This document shows positions 43,818-56,892 of a stretch of DNA of 60,000 bases, one piece after another. The stretch's first letter is position 1; every line of letters begins with the position of its first letter. The stretch is from Adiantum capillus-veneris (lineage: Eukaryota; Streptophyta; Polypodiopsida; Polypodiales; Pteridaceae): positions 88,442,884-88,502,883 of the forward strand of contig CM043944.1 of assembly GCA_014529385.2 (NCBI GenBank). The letters run 5' to 3'. The translations under genes were made by a program, and so were the position numbers. The notes under the pieces were generated by a model that was not told where the DNA came from, did not search any database, and saw nothing but the letters and a program-made list of their open reading frames with translations.

Positions 43818-46800
43818 CTACTTCCTTAGTAGATTGCAAATAAACCCAGTATCTATTCTGGTATCCGGCCAACTATTCAAGCAGATTTCTTTAGTAATAC
43901 TAGCAACCAATTCCTTTCGCAAAAACCCAATATTACAGAATTTACCAATCAGCTTGTTTATTTATTCAAATGTAGAAAAGTTATCTAACAAAGAGTATAT
44001 TTTAAGTGACAAAATACCTAAGCAGGTGTTACTCACATTCTTAATTGGTCTGTTACTTTTCTTTTTAACGAATTCAGCAGGACTAAGCGACAGATTATCT
44101 CGCTTCCAAAAGAAGCGTGTTATCTCCATGTTTAAAAAACAGGTTCTCTTAACTATAGTCTTACCATCTATCACCAATTCTTCCAACGAGGTAGGCTCTA
44201 TCATGAGGCAAGGTGGGTAAATTTCCGCTACGTGGTGTTTGAAAGTTTGATTGTTTATACTCAATGAATCATCCATGAATCTAAGCGTGTTATTGAAGGC
44301 TAACAATTGTTTTGCCTCCTCATAATGTTTCATTTTAGAGCATACCCATTTGGATTCAAAATACAATAAGTACAGATTACACATTATCGGTGAGCAGGAG
44401 AACCCCAGAGGCATTCCCATTTTTTGTCTAAAACAATTTGGCCCTAATTGGATAAAGCAATTCCGCGGTATCCATTTGATTACCATAATATGATAAAAAT
44501 TTTCAAAGCACAGCGGTGGTTTTTTGACTGATTTTTAAACCCAACAAGGTGTTCTTACCAACGAGATCTTTTCAAACCCTTGTGACTTTTTGTTGGAAAG
44601 AGCTAGGTTAATTATATCTTCAGGATCACTTCAAGAAGGCCATAATTTCTTGAGAGAGGAATGTTTTCATAATATTGTGTAAGATACAATAGATATCCGT
44701 AGGTAAGTTGATAAACACCTCCGATGAATTCTTAGCAAGCCAGAAGGTATAGCATTCTATACCACTGAATCTTTTAAGATCTACTCTTCTTTTAGCACAA
44801 AGATCACACATCTCAGCCATAATAAGGTTTAGACAAGAAGTAACATCTTTCGTAATATTGGAGAATATACAATTTGAAACATCAAAGTCCATCTGAACTT
44901 CTGTTTGTGTTTTTTAAAAGCTGGGAACAAAATAGGATGCTTACTAGAAGTTTCATCGTAACCCATATTGTCCAAATCTCTCAACAATGCTAGAGCTACA
45001 TCCTTTAGTGTTTCATTTGTCTTTTCAAATTCAGGTCCCCTCAACCTTACCAGGGCAGCCTCATATACCAGCTTTTTACACATAACTGATATAGTGTTCG
45101 TAGCTTTATCTAGCCCGACAATAAACCACTCACGAGTCAGCTCATGACATTCTTGCATAACTTTTGATGTGACCCAATTACTATTCAAACTGAGCCATTT
45201 TTCTTGAAAAAAATTACTCTTTTGATAAAATATTGTTTCTAGTTTCTTAGCAAGATCCTGTTGGATCTGTCGCTCCAGTTGGAGCTTTAAGGCTATGTTA
45301 GCTAGACATTCTAGTAGTGCCAAAAATGCCATTCTAGGGTTTAGCGGTTCCATAGGTATGTGAGTCAAACCCAGTCCAAGTAGATTTTGAAGAGAAGAAG
45401 CTTTAATGATAGTTAGGTTTTTCGTACAGACATGTGAACCAAGTAATTCAATATCCTTATAGAAGGTAGTAAGATTTTTACAGTTACATCTTAAAATAGG
45501 TTTATATCTAAAAAATTCTTTTGAATATACAAAGCACTTAATAGTTTCAGAGTATTTCCAGCCAAACACTATATTATCTATTATAGAATGATCACCATAT
45601 ACTAAATCAAAACTTTCTATAAAAATTGATTTAGGTGAAAAGAGCTCAAAAATTCTATTCGTGAAATGACAATAAATGAAACAAGTATTGCAATCCTCAG
45701 CTTTTCTTGGTAGATAGCGCCTCCCGATCTCATTGATAGTTACCTGCACAGTCACATTTCCAACACATGTTTAACTGGTAGTCCTCAACCCCTTCCTCTC
45801 GTAAAGCTTCTAGATTTTCCTCTTCCAAAATTGGAGTCGGCAGACGAAGAGGGGTAAGAAAGGAAGTAAACGTGGAATTTGGAGTAAGCAATGTGTTGGG
45901 TCTTTTTTGAGAGGGGAATTCATCATCTTCAAAGTTAGGTTTCAGCAGACCCAAAATAGTTTTTATCCCTTTGTAAGAACCATAAGTAGTCAGGAGCATT
46001 CCTGGTTCATTTGCCCCTAGCTCTTTGAGCATTTCAACTCTCAAAGTACGAAATTGTATAAAGGCAATTTGCGCCAGAACTAACTCCTTGTCTTGTCCAC
46101 CTAACCATGAAAAGATGAGAGTAAGATGAAATGATGTAGGCTTTTCCGGGAATATAGATTCCAGATTGTTGATGACAAACCAAACTGCATGGTCGAACCA
46201 TATGATGCTAGACTCACATGACGCTTTAGGGTCCATAAATCTGCAAGCACACTTGAGATAGGGTCTATAAATATTCCATACCAATTCTACATAATAATCA
46301 GCATTGTTTTTACTGAATTCCTTGAGTCCTTTCGTTCTCACATAAAGCTCTGCATTACTTCCTGGGGTCCAAAAAATTCATGTTGAATGGAGCTTTAATC
46401 AGCTCACCTTTGTCTAAACATTGCACTCCTTTGAGTATCTTTAATCGCGAGTCCTCCATTGTGGAGGCAGGTAGACTTGCCAAAAAAAACTTAGGTCTCT
46501 TAGAAATAGGAGTGAGAAATCCTTTATTAGGGAGTAACCAAAGTTTTTGCTCAACCCCTACTAGATTCAACCTCCACTTGTTGTATTGGTAAAAAAGGAA
46601 ATATTCTGGAAACCTTAGGAACTAATTTCAAAAGCGATGTTTCACTGAGAGAACATAAATCTTTCTGAAATTATTTAACTGCTTCCGCAGCTGCTGAAAG
46701 ACTATTGGTAGGTGGGAGAATCAGAATAGTTGGGGCTGTGACAAAACTGGGGCTGAGTCCACACTGCTTTCTGAGAAGGTTAGCAAGTTCAGCACCATCA

Positions 46801-46982
46801 GATGAGAACTTAGCCAAGTCCTCTTTATGTGCTTTAGAGATAGTTGGGACATTTGCAATAATTTTGGAAATAGCCGAAACACCATCCTTACTGTTTTTGA
46901 CTAACACTACCAATGTTTTGACCCAATTGTCAAATGAGACTGTGTAAATAAGGGAGGCAGTAGGATTACTAGACGAGGCCAC
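43818..46982 (-). pseudogene. Decayed reverse-transcriptase gene, Penelope-like in pattern
   Basis: One gene about 1,040 codons long can be traced right to left, broken by stops near 46669, 44536 and 43964 and by frameshifts near 46610, 46372, 45735, 44885 and 44622. The N-terminal half has no known domain. It includes WRLNLVGVEQKLWLLPNKG and a Cys-rich spot (CWKCDC, then DCNTCFIYCHF). RT motifs follow: HPILFPAFKKHKQKFRW; the motif B region MGMPLGFSCSPIMCNLYLLY; and the catalytic LRFMDDSLSINN with FMDD at 44268-44279. A C-terminal extension follows (KLIGKFCNIGFLRKELV). This motif layout is unlike copia, gypsy or LINE and resembles Penelope-like RTs. The motif A Asp is not clearly present. Ends at TAG 43818-43820; the start is uncertain. 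Confidence 0.7.
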
Positions 46983-48296
46983 AATGAGAGCACATGCTTA
47001 TGCATCTTGAATGCATCTTAGAACCAAGAGCGAAGCTCTTTAGAGTGGCTCCATTGGCAATTCCAATCCCTGATACAAGGAAATAGCCTGAAGGAGGCGT
47101 AGTTAAAAAAAAATCAAAAGGAAATAATGTAAAAGGAAGAATCTTAGAATAAGCCCTAATGCTAATGGTTTAATATAGTAATCTGGTAGCCACCTCATTC
47201 TTCAACCAGCCAGAAATAATTCATAATGGCTGTGTGAGGTTAACCCCTCTATAGAAGATTGAATGCACAATCTGATCAATCTGTCCTAGCAAAATTCCAC
47301 GAGCTTGGTCCTGACCCAGTGGTAAAACTGGATCTAAGTGCCAATTGTGTGTGTTTTAGTTATCTACAGATATTACTCATAGACGAACATACATATGTTC
47401 AAAGACCAAGGTACCCAGATAAATAGAAGGTTTTTTATACAAAACAAACTTTAGACAGCATGATTTTGTATAGATAAATCCATCAATTTGGTACAAGTCA
47501 CCATCCGAATGTAGAAATTCTTTTACAAACTGCGAACCAACAGCCATTCCTCCAAACCATAAAGCAACCAAAAAGCTGAATCAACGAGAGTAGCCCTCAC
47601 CTGCACCCAAAGAACAACATAAAATTCTGTTAGCATTAGCTCTGTATGCAGGTGATCTATGGGCATCCTAGTTGTTATCCATGTCACAAAGTTTCAACTT
47701 TTCTTTGCAAATAAACTTTATTATTAAAAAATGAACTTTAACAAGACTTTGGTAGTCAGCTACAACTTCATGCCGAACTTCATCAGTTTACAAACTGCAA
47801 ATGATTTTCTTTTAAGTATCTTTATAATTTATCTCCTTATTCTTGCAGGTTCGAGTAAGATATGCTCTCTGCCTTGACCATGCCTTGTTCTTTGCCGCAA
47901 ATGATGCTATATATTCAGCCCTAGCTGCCTTAAGATTTTTTGAGATCTGTGCTCTATTGATTGGATGAACAATAGTACTCATCCGAGCAGTCATCCTATA
48001 TCTTGGTAAAACTTGATAACAGTAGACAAATCATTTTATGGAATTATAAAACTTACACACTCTTGCAAATTTCTTTTATATATGAAACTCGACAGTTTTT
48101 GCCATGATTTTGAGCGACCTCCTACGCCCTCAAGTGGCTAGACTCCATAAACACCAGAGTACAGCAATTATGATTAAACCTGAAGTAATATGTATATGCT
48201 ATAGTAAAATATCGAGTCAAAAAGTTTAGTGGAAACCTATGAAATTCTATTTGCCACTAGTTGGTCTAGCTCCTATCCATGTCCCACTCTTAAAAT
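46983..48296. other. Intergenic stretch, no gene recognised
   Basis: Only short frames occur. One at 47812-47994 (- strand) overlaps a strong-looking + strand splice acceptor (TTATTCTTGCAG ending near 47849). The + strand frame after it stops after about 40 codons. No domain was recognised on either strand. Confidence 0.4.
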
Positions 48297-48563
48297 ATGC
48301 CTCGAGGTCGAGCCCTTCAAGGCCAGAATCAACTAGGGTTATCATTTGACCAATTTTATGCCGGATATCAAGAACTTGAAGTCACTGAGTCATCCACTAT
48401 TTTGCAACAGGTTATGCATATTTACCAGCACTATACTACATTCCATGAAGAGTTCCCCTTGAAACTAAAGAAAAAGTCGAACCATCAACTCCAAGAAGTA
48501 CCAGCCCAAGCCAGAGAAGTATCAGCTAGATCCAGAGTAACACAATACCCATCTCAATCATAA
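48297..48563 (+). CDS. Unrecognised small ORF (88 codons)
   Basis: It starts at ATG 48297 (MPRGRALQGQNQLGLSFDQF) and ends inside the repeat array, so its last third is repeat sequence. No family is recognised. It could be a chance frame or the start of a decayed retroelement Gag. Confidence 0.2.
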   Translation: MPRGRALQGQNQLGLSFDQFYAGYQELEVTESSTILQQVMHIYQHYTTFHEEFPLKLKKKSNHQLQEVPAQAREVSARSRVTQYPSQS

Positions 48564-49640
48564 TCTTAGTTTATGCCAAATCTCAAGTAGTAAAGCATAA
48601 AGAATAAAGAACCAAAATATATATGTATATAACAGGCTTTTATGGCAGTATGGGCTAGATCTAAGCCAGGCATCCAAGCAACAAGTAGAAGGTCAAACTT
48701 TATTGTAAGTCAAAGCAACCAGTAAAGTATCCAAACCAGAGTATATTTATGGTAGCATCATCACTTGATGTAGTGGAATAAGTATGTACAAAACCAGATC
48801 TAAGCAAGATATCCAAGCAACAGGTGAAGGTTATATGTTTTGTAATCATCATTACTCCAGATACCATAAAGGATCCCCTTTCAGAGACGTAACAGCCTGG
48901 TTCGGATAAGTATTTAGCCAAAGCTAGAGCTAGAGCCAAATTCAAAGCTAGCCATAAAGCAGGCTACTTCAAGCTAGTATTACTAGATACATCCATTGTA
49001 TGTGTATGAATATATTTATCCAAACAATATCAAATTAAAACATCCAAGCAACAAGCTGAGATTTTCTGTAAGTTAAGAACAACCACCCTATACCATAATA
49101 CCATACCACATTTAGTTAGTAAAAGTATCTAAAAACCATCAGCTCCGAGAAGTATCAGTCCAAGCAGAGAAGTATCAGCTAGAGCCAGAGTAACACTATA
49201 CCCATCTTGGTCAGAATCTTAGTTTATGCCAAATCTCAAGTAGTAAAGCATAAGAACTAGAATATGTATATATATAACATGTTTTTATGGTAGTACGGGC
49301 TAGATCTAAGCCAGACATCCAAGCAACAAGTAGAAAACTAGATCCATGTCAGTCAGAATTTCCATGTTAAGAACAACCACCCTATAGGATAATACCATAC
49401 CACATTTAGTTAGTAAAAGTATTTAAAAACCATCAGCTTCGAGAAGTATCAGCCCAAGCCAGAGAAGTATCAGCCAGAGCCAGAGTAACACTATACCCAT
49501 CTCGATCAGAATCTTAGTTTATGCCAAATCTCAAGTAGTAAAGCATAAAGAACCAGAATGTGTATGTATATAACAGGTTTTTATGGCAGTATGGGCAAGA
49601 TCTAAGCCAGACATCCAAGTAACAAGTAGAAAACCAGATT
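48480..49640. repeat. Array of 0.2-0.3-kb diverged repeats
   Basis: Three copies of a unit begin with an AACCATCARCTYCRAGAAGT-like string at about 48480, 49134 and 49426. Each continues through CTTAGTTTATGCCAAATCTC and ends near CATCCAAGCAACAAGTAGAA. Copies 2 and 3 are in tandem with a 292-base period. The block between copies 1 and 2 holds degenerate parts of the same unit. Confidence 0.8.
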
Positions 49641-50122
49641 CATGTCAGTTAAAATTTCCCTTAGAACCAAAGTAACAGTTGAACTATCTGCCCATAACCA
49701 AAAACTGATAAGTAACATCCCTAGGGGGTTTCTAATCACCAAGAAAAAAAGAACAAGCGAAGATAAATCCGAGCAAATTGATACAAGAGCAACAATAGTG
49801 AAAGAAAAACATTATGCCATGCACATTACTTTCACTACCACAAATCTGACACTTAATTAGCAAAAAATGAGAATTTAGAACCATTATGAAAATTAAATAC
49901 TTGAGACACAAGCAATTTCTTCATACTCGAAACATATATAGTTCAATTCCATGTGGCATGCCTCCTCTCAAAATAGCCCACCGAAAATTCGGCACCTAGA
50001 TTTTGTAAAAAAAGTCAACAAGCAATCTTCTAAACCTACAATGCTATCCAAGAACCTCCTAAAGCCTGGAACAACTCCACTTTTGTAAGCAAGAGAAAAC
50101 AAGTGCCTAAAGAAAGCGGAAA

Positions 50123-50126
<4 letters not shown>

Positions 50127-50217
<91 letters not shown>
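50127..50217. repeat. (CT)n microsatellite, about 45 units
   Basis: A nearly pure CT run lies 60 bases before the candidate exon. Such runs are common in plant 5' untranslated regions. Confidence 0.97.
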
Positions 50218-50220
<3 letters not shown>

Positions 50221-50278
50221 TTTGCAATACAGCACCCTTGAGCTACCTTCTGTTTCCCCTTGCCAGCTTGGCACTAAA

Positions 50279-50431
50279 ATGGTGGAGGAAATGAGAGCAG
50301 CAAGTTGTGGATGCACCCACTACAACTACATCGATGGCTTATGCAGAGGCGATGATGAAGTGATGTGCCCAATGCATGATGAGCTCAAGCATACCCAATT
50401 GCCTCATGACCAACTCAACGAGATTCTTGAG
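50279..50431 (+). CDS. Candidate first exon of a host gene
   Basis: An ATG at 50279 opens 51 codons that end exactly at a splice-donor-like GAG|GTATGA (50429-50436), leaving phase 0. The peptide starts MVEEMRAASCGCTHYNYIDG and has several Cys/His (SCGCTHY, LCRGDDEVMCPMH), which could bind a metal. It lacks low complexity and has ordinary codon use, unlike the surroundings. The CT run upstream fits a 5' UTR. No family was recognised and no second exon was found in the next kilobase. Confidence 0.4.
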
Positions 50432-51965
50432 GTATGATTTGTCTATTGCTTTTTCCCAGACTTGACTAAAAGTTAATCCATGTTAAGATCTTCTTAAAAC
50501 ACAAGATAAGGGACCATTTTATGAGGCTCATGTGAAACATGTAGATGATTAGTTGTTGCTTTGCTCAATTGTGAAAAAAGTTGATTCTTAAAGCCTCCTT
50601 TACCGTTTAAACAAGTTTAGAGACATTGATATTCTTTATTAGAAGCTTCCAAGTGAAATTTTGGGCTTGTTTGGATGTACAAGAGCATGAAAAGTGTTGA
50701 ATGGATAGCTCTAGCCTATATAATAAAAAAAAATCAATCAAGGAAGCATAGGAGGTTGTCAGCTCTTGTCAAAATGGTTGCATCACATTGAGAGTGGTCC
50801 TTTGAAAGTTAATACTTTTGAAGAGAACTATATATTTTTCTTGAGAGAGATTTTGATAGAGTCACAGTTATAGTGGACAATATGTGCAACATTGGCTTCT
50901 AAGCTACCTCTTAATTCTTTGAGACCTCCTCATTGAAAATTTAAGGATAAAATAAGGCTTGAAGAGGTGCCTTTCATGGACCTCCAAAAGGCTGCTTGAT
51001 CTTATCATTTTGCTTTTGGAACCACTTTTTGTGAGGAAAATTTCTTGCCTAGAGAGTCTATCATGATCATTAAATAGAAGCAATCTGACCTAGAGTCAAA
51101 TGCAAGTTCTTCTGCACATAGAAGGCCCAAGTCTCAGGTGCATTTTCTAGCTGGATAAAGAGGTGAATTCATAAAGCAACAATTTCTTATGATCTTCTAT
51201 GTTGTGAGTGCTCTCAACAGTGTCCAGGAAAAATGTGTGTCAACTTGATTGTGGGCTTAGTTTTCAACAGTGGAAAACCTGCTTGCACTTTTACATTTTG
51301 CTCTACGTAATAAAGAATGTTTGACGGGACTTGCTCAATTATTTTGTTGCTTGAAAATACTCGCTCTCAAATTTGTATAACCCACATCCCTAGTCATACT
51401 ACTATTCATTCCTTACCCTACTGATTAGCACCCCCACAATCATCAGGTGATGTGGCACTCAACCATGTTTATACGACCAGTATTTTGCCAATTTTTAAAA
51501 GTTAAACTTGTAAAGAGTCAAAGGAATATTCCATGGAAACCTTATGAGATACATCACATCATCCTCAAAGTTATTTTAGAAGCATTATCAAATATTAGTA
51601 CCATTTTTATTAGCCAGTTATTAAAAAATGGTACACCTCTTAGACAAAGGTAGTGAGCATTATTCCTTCTCAAAAAAATACACCCCAAGTACTGCAGCAG
51701 TTTATCAATGCCGACAAAAATCAATGTCAGTACATCAAAATCCCGTTACGTCCAGCATCCAAAAGGGTCACAAAAAACCTTTGTAAAAGAACCAAAATGT
51801 TTATATATATTCCAAGGCGGCATAACCAGCAACACCACCAAGCTTTAACCCTAATACTCACCATCAGTAAAAAAACCAGAACAATATCCATATGTATGCC
51901 ATATTTGATGCCATTTTTTTGTACAGTAGCAAAAAGCTAAGTGTGCATGCAGTCAGTACCAGGCA
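50432..51965. other. Stretch after candidate exon, no gene recognised
   Basis: AT-rich sequence with only short frames. It could be intron if the exon at 50279-50431 is real. Nothing else is supported. Confidence 0.4.
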
Positions 51966-52900
<935 letters not shown>

Positions 52901-52988
52901 AACGCTCCTCCCCTCAAGCCCAAACCATGACCAATAGACTTGGTATAGACCATGGCAGAGTTCAATCACCTGAAACTATGAGTAGAAG

Positions 52989-53014
52989 CCCCCCCCCCCC
53001 CCCCCCCCCCCCCC
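52989..53014. repeat. Poly-C run of 26
   Basis: An unbroken run of 26 C. Long C or G homopolymers are rare in plant DNA and error-prone in assemblies. Confidence 0.9.
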
Positions 53015-53219
53015 ACACCCCCGACAACAACATAGGTGTGCGTGTGTACTTCCCTTGGACAATAATCATAGTGAGACAACGAGAACTCGACCAAACATAA
53101 ATGGGAGGTCTTACCACTTATATGTGGCAGTGTCTATAACCCGTACAACTTATTGACAAAATGACTAACATAAAGACAAACTGGAACTGCAGGACATCAC
53201 TTTCTACGAGAAGCATCAA

Positions 53220-54420
53220 TGCTTGTGCATCACCATCGACCATATTGAGATGTCATTTTTCTTCTTAAAACATCTATTTAAAGGATGATTGTTCTTTCCA
53301 CAGTGAATACAAGGATTTTTGTTGAAGTAATCCTTGGTTTGATGATTGTTGCGGCCACAAATTGCACAAGGTCTAGTGTTGGCAGTTCGTCTGGTTGAGG
53401 CTGCAGTCGAAGTGCAACCACTAGCTATATATGCAGTGGGAATTATGGCAGAGCTAGCACGTGATACTCATTTCTCCTCTTCCTACAATGAATCAACAAT
53501 ACTGTCCAAAGAAGGCAAGAACACCATATTAGAGATTTTCAGACTTTAGTTCCAACTTGGGAATCACCAATTTCTAAAAGATTTGGCCATGTGGACAAAT
53601 CTCAAACTATAATTTAAGGTCAAATCCTTCCACAATGTAGTACTTGAAAAGCTCTTTTAAGCTATGCTCTCAAAACTTTGGCTAAGATTTGGCCGGGTGG
53701 TCAAATCTTAAGCACCTTTTGAAACTGGGAATTGAAAAATTTCCAAATTCACTAATATGGTGTTGCAATGGATCTGTCTCCTTTAAAATAGTCACAATTT
53801 GATGAAATTCTGCAGTTAAGAAATTAAGGAAAACAACTATCATATCTTCATCTGGCATGGGCCTCAACATAAACTAACTGAGTTTGAATGCTCTTCAACG
53901 TGTTAGCTAGTAAAGATGCAATATTTTCATCATCATGCATGGTAAGAGAATATAACTCCATTTTTAGGGTCATTTTTGAGTATTTTTCTTTAAGACCAAA
54001 AACTTGCTCTAATTCCATCCAAGCAGCACTCGAGGATTAAATGTCATCCAAATAGTGAATAAAGTCATCTTCCAAAGAAGTTAGAATAATACCTAAGGCT
54101 TGCTTGTCCTTGCGTTGTTGCTAGTTGCAGATAACGTAGCATGCTCTGCTTACTATAGTCGATGCACGCCTACTTCATCGATCAAAAGGGGTTTCATGAC
54201 ACTCCATAGCTTTTTCCGCACAAGATAGCCTTTTACCTTTATTTGCCAAGTGTGAAAGCCAAATAGATTGAACTTGTTTGAATAGAGGTAAATGTTTGAA
54301 ATCCAAAATATAGCTCTTTTGCTATCTTTTGTGTAGGTCAAAACTTTCCCTTTCCTCTTCACAGGCAACCTTTTCCATGCGACGAGAACCAATTATATGG
54401 TTCGAAAGCTATGGGAGATG
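53220..54420 (-). pseudogene. Copia-type gag relic
   Basis: A decayed copia Gag on the - strand. The N-terminal part reads FHTWQIKVKGYLVRKKLW at about 54210-54270. The middle includes WMELEQVFGLKEKYSKMTLK and HDDENIASLLANTLKSIQTQ. It continues with MPDEDMIVVFLNFLTAEFHQ near 53800-53870. Two zinc knuckles follow near 53290-53380: a damaged one (CAICGRNNHQTKDYF, last Cys lost) and an intact one (CIHCGKNNHPLNRCF). Stops and shifts are frequent. No protease, integrase, RT or LTR was found, so only gag survives. Confidence 0.7.
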
Positions 54421-54461
54421 AAGCCTTGGAGAAGCCATGGCAAATGTAGAGCGTGTAGAGA

Positions 54462-54567
<106 letters not shown>

Positions 54568-54757
54568 TTGGATTATCGTCCACGGAGGTCACATATGACC
54601 TATGGGACCAAAAAGAAACACGACATTACAACAATTCATTCTTAGTGTGGGCTGATACATATCAGTTAAGGACTAAGGGTCCATCAAGAGGGTAGAGTAG
54701 GGAAAAGGAGAAAGCAAAAGCCTAAGGGTCGGCTGGGGGGAGAGCTGGTTTGGGATT

Positions 54758-55460
54758 TCAAAATTCTTGGATGATCGCTTTGCCACTTCGGTAGACTGCC
54801 CATTTGCCTTGCTTACGCGCTTCATGCACCTTCTTAAGCTCGCTCACTTTACTCTTGAGTTGATTCGTGTCAATTCTTCTGCAATCCAAAGCTTGGTTTC
54901 TTTGAGAAGGCGGGATTGGCGTAGAAGCTTCACCCGCTCCTCTTTGTTCTTGAAATTAAGGACAGAATGCTCGGGACGCATATGGTGATGTGTGTCATTG
55001 ATCATCCAAGCGACATTCTCTGGCTTGATGTTGACTGGCTCAATAATGTCATTGATGAGTTTGATGATTGCCTCTTCAAGGGTGTCCTCAACAGTGCACC
55101 ACTGCAAGGGGATCCCACTAATGCGTACCTTGAGAGCATTATCTTCTTGAGATTTTTGTCCGGAGATTTCCTTTGTTACACACGTCTTCACTTGGGAAAT
55201 GGTTGTTGAGTGAGCTTGGCTAACCTTAGCCTTAACCTCCTTTACCTTGTCGGTGGTGAGGTTAACCATAGATTTGAATTGCTCTTCTAATTTGCTGAGG
55301 CGAGATTTGAGTTCGAAGTTTTCTTCCAGGACTCGATCAAGAGTTGCTGCGCGATGCGATCAAGTTTGCTTGGGGCTGCCAGCACTGTTGCAAAGCTCGG
55401 TCTTGTTTTGGCGGGGGTCTTTGGGGTAGAAAGGAACCAACCACTGGTTGAAAATTCCAA
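54758..55460 (-). pseudogene. LINE-type ORF1 relic (coiled coil plus RNA-binding domain)
   Basis: The frame begins about 55440 (TPAKTRPSFATVL) and shifts by one base near 55330. It passes through a coiled coil (ENFELKSRLSKLEEQFKS) and the globular part (LKVRISGIPLQWCTVEDTLE, RPEHSVLNFKNKEERVKLL, RLLKETKLWIAEELTRIN). After a second shift near 54850 it ends with GKWAVYRSGKAIIQEF and TGA at 54758-54760. Coiled coil, then an RNA-recognition-like fold, then a basic C-terminal part is the layout of L1-type ORF1 proteins, which coat element RNA. No endonuclease or RT partner lies nearby. Confidence 0.6.
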
Positions 55461-55976
55461 GGTAGAAACCTTTGAGATTGCTCAAGATTTTGACCTTTGA
55501 AAAATGCTCAAAGTAGACTGCCTACTACAGTTGTGTTAACGCTGTCAAGAGTGAGTTGTTGTCAAAAGTCTGTACCTTGCCGAAAAAACGCCGAGACCTG
55601 CAAAGCCAAAATGTGCCATTCTACACAGTGCTTGAGGTGCCGTAGGGTTGAAACGTAGACTCCGTCGCGTGACCGGCTTTTGAAGTGTCCTCCTGAAATG
55701 TGGCACCTCTTAACAAGCTGTTGAAGCGCCGCAAGGCTGAAACGCAAACTCCACCGTGTGACCGACTGTTGAAGCGTGGTGGCTCTCGACAAACCTACTG
55801 AAATGTGGTGCCTCTTAATAGGCTGTTGAAGCGTGATAATAGGCTGCTGAAGCGCGTCATGATAGGCTGTTGTGTTCGAGCAGGACAGGTCTGGGCTAAC
55901 GCCCCCCCACAGGCCGGTTGTCCCTCGCCTTGGGGGAGACTCCTGAATAGAGAAGGCTAGGGTTAGGGTTGTTCGA
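55461..55976 (-). other. Upstream region of the ORF1 relic
   Basis: Non-coding. Imperfect repeats of GGCTGTTGAAGCG-like phrases occur between 55660 and 55870. On the - strand CCCTAACCCTAGCC lies near 55955. Could be the 5' untranslated region of the LINE-type element. Confidence 0.35.
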
Positions 55977-55996
55977 CACACACACACACACACAGA

Positions 55997-56190
55997 GAAG
56001 AGCTTTGACACAATAGATAATAACGCTATATCATTCTTAATTTGAAAGCTATATATATATATCATTTTGTCCAAGCTAACTTGAGCCATTCCTTTATCAT
56101 GCAGACTCCATCAAGATTGGAGTACTTATCTATCTACCAATAAAGGTGTTTCCCACGGGCTAATGACTAGTGACTAGGGCTTGGAAACCT
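55997..56190. repeat. Second dispersed repeat, copy 2
   Basis: The partner of 52706-52900, same orientation, directly after a CA run. Confidence 0.85.
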
Positions 56191-56704
56191 AATAATAAAT
56201 ACCGTGTCTTAATAGCTAAGAATCCTTGTTGTACTTGTAGAGACTTCCAAAGAAGGATAGGGAGGGAATGACCTACGTGGCTTGCAAACACTTGTATAAC
56301 ATCTACTTGAGAGTGTTTAGAATGGACATGAACCACAACGTCATGTTCATTTATCAATTTATGTTGGGTGATAATGAGCTCAAAACTCTATTGGAAGCCA
56401 AAAGACTATTGTAATAATTTTGCATTTTTGGGTTGTCATATTCACTTTGAGATATACAAATGATGATACTATCTTGAGTTGACCACAAATTGACTTCTTT
56501 TATCATTGTCTTTTGATCTGTAATTCAATTTTAAGTGTGTACAATATAAAGATTTTGGTGAATAGATAGAGATATAGAGAGATAGTAGAATGAATGAGAG
56601 AGAGAGGGGGGGGGGGGGGGGGAGGGAGAGACCAAGCTAGAGAGAGAAATAAAGAGAGAGGGGGGAAGAGTAAGCAAGAGATAGAGAGAGAGAGAGGAGG
56701 CCCT
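56191..56704. other. AT-rich then GA/G-rich stretch
   Basis: No gene is seen. It contains a run of 17 G at 56606-56622 and irregular GA repeats from 56560 to 56700. Confidence 0.6.
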
Positions 56705-56892
56705 TGGCTACTCCACTAGAGAGAGGGATGGCAATTGGAACTGGTGGAAGGAGAAGAGACAAACACTTGGTGGCGATAAGCTAGCACCACAAATCATCGG
56801 TGGCTACTCCGCTAGAGAGAGGGGCGGCAATGGGCACTGGTGGTAGAGGAGACAACACATGGTGGCGGTAAGCTAGCACCACCAATCGTTGG
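56705..56892. repeat. Tandem duplication, period 96
   Basis: Two units start TGGCTACTCC at 56705 and 56801 and share GCTAGCACCAC near their ends. They differ by about 15 percent. The - strand frame across it is Thr/Pro-rich low-complexity sequence. Confidence 0.8.

Noticed and set aside
47300-47345. CCCAGTGGTAAAAC, like a SINE A box
   Set aside because: No B box downstream, no poly-A or simple tail, and no second copy in the window.
47812-47994. Possible host exon on either strand
   Set aside because: A good-looking acceptor (TTATTCTTGCAG) exists on the + strand, but the frame stops after about 40 codons with no donor. The - strand frame has no recognised family.
50103-50316. Frames of Ser-Leu or Arg-Glu repeats on both strands
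   Set aside because: They are translations of the CT/GA microsatellite, as are the similar frames at 54359-54695, 58430-58718 and 59129-59672.
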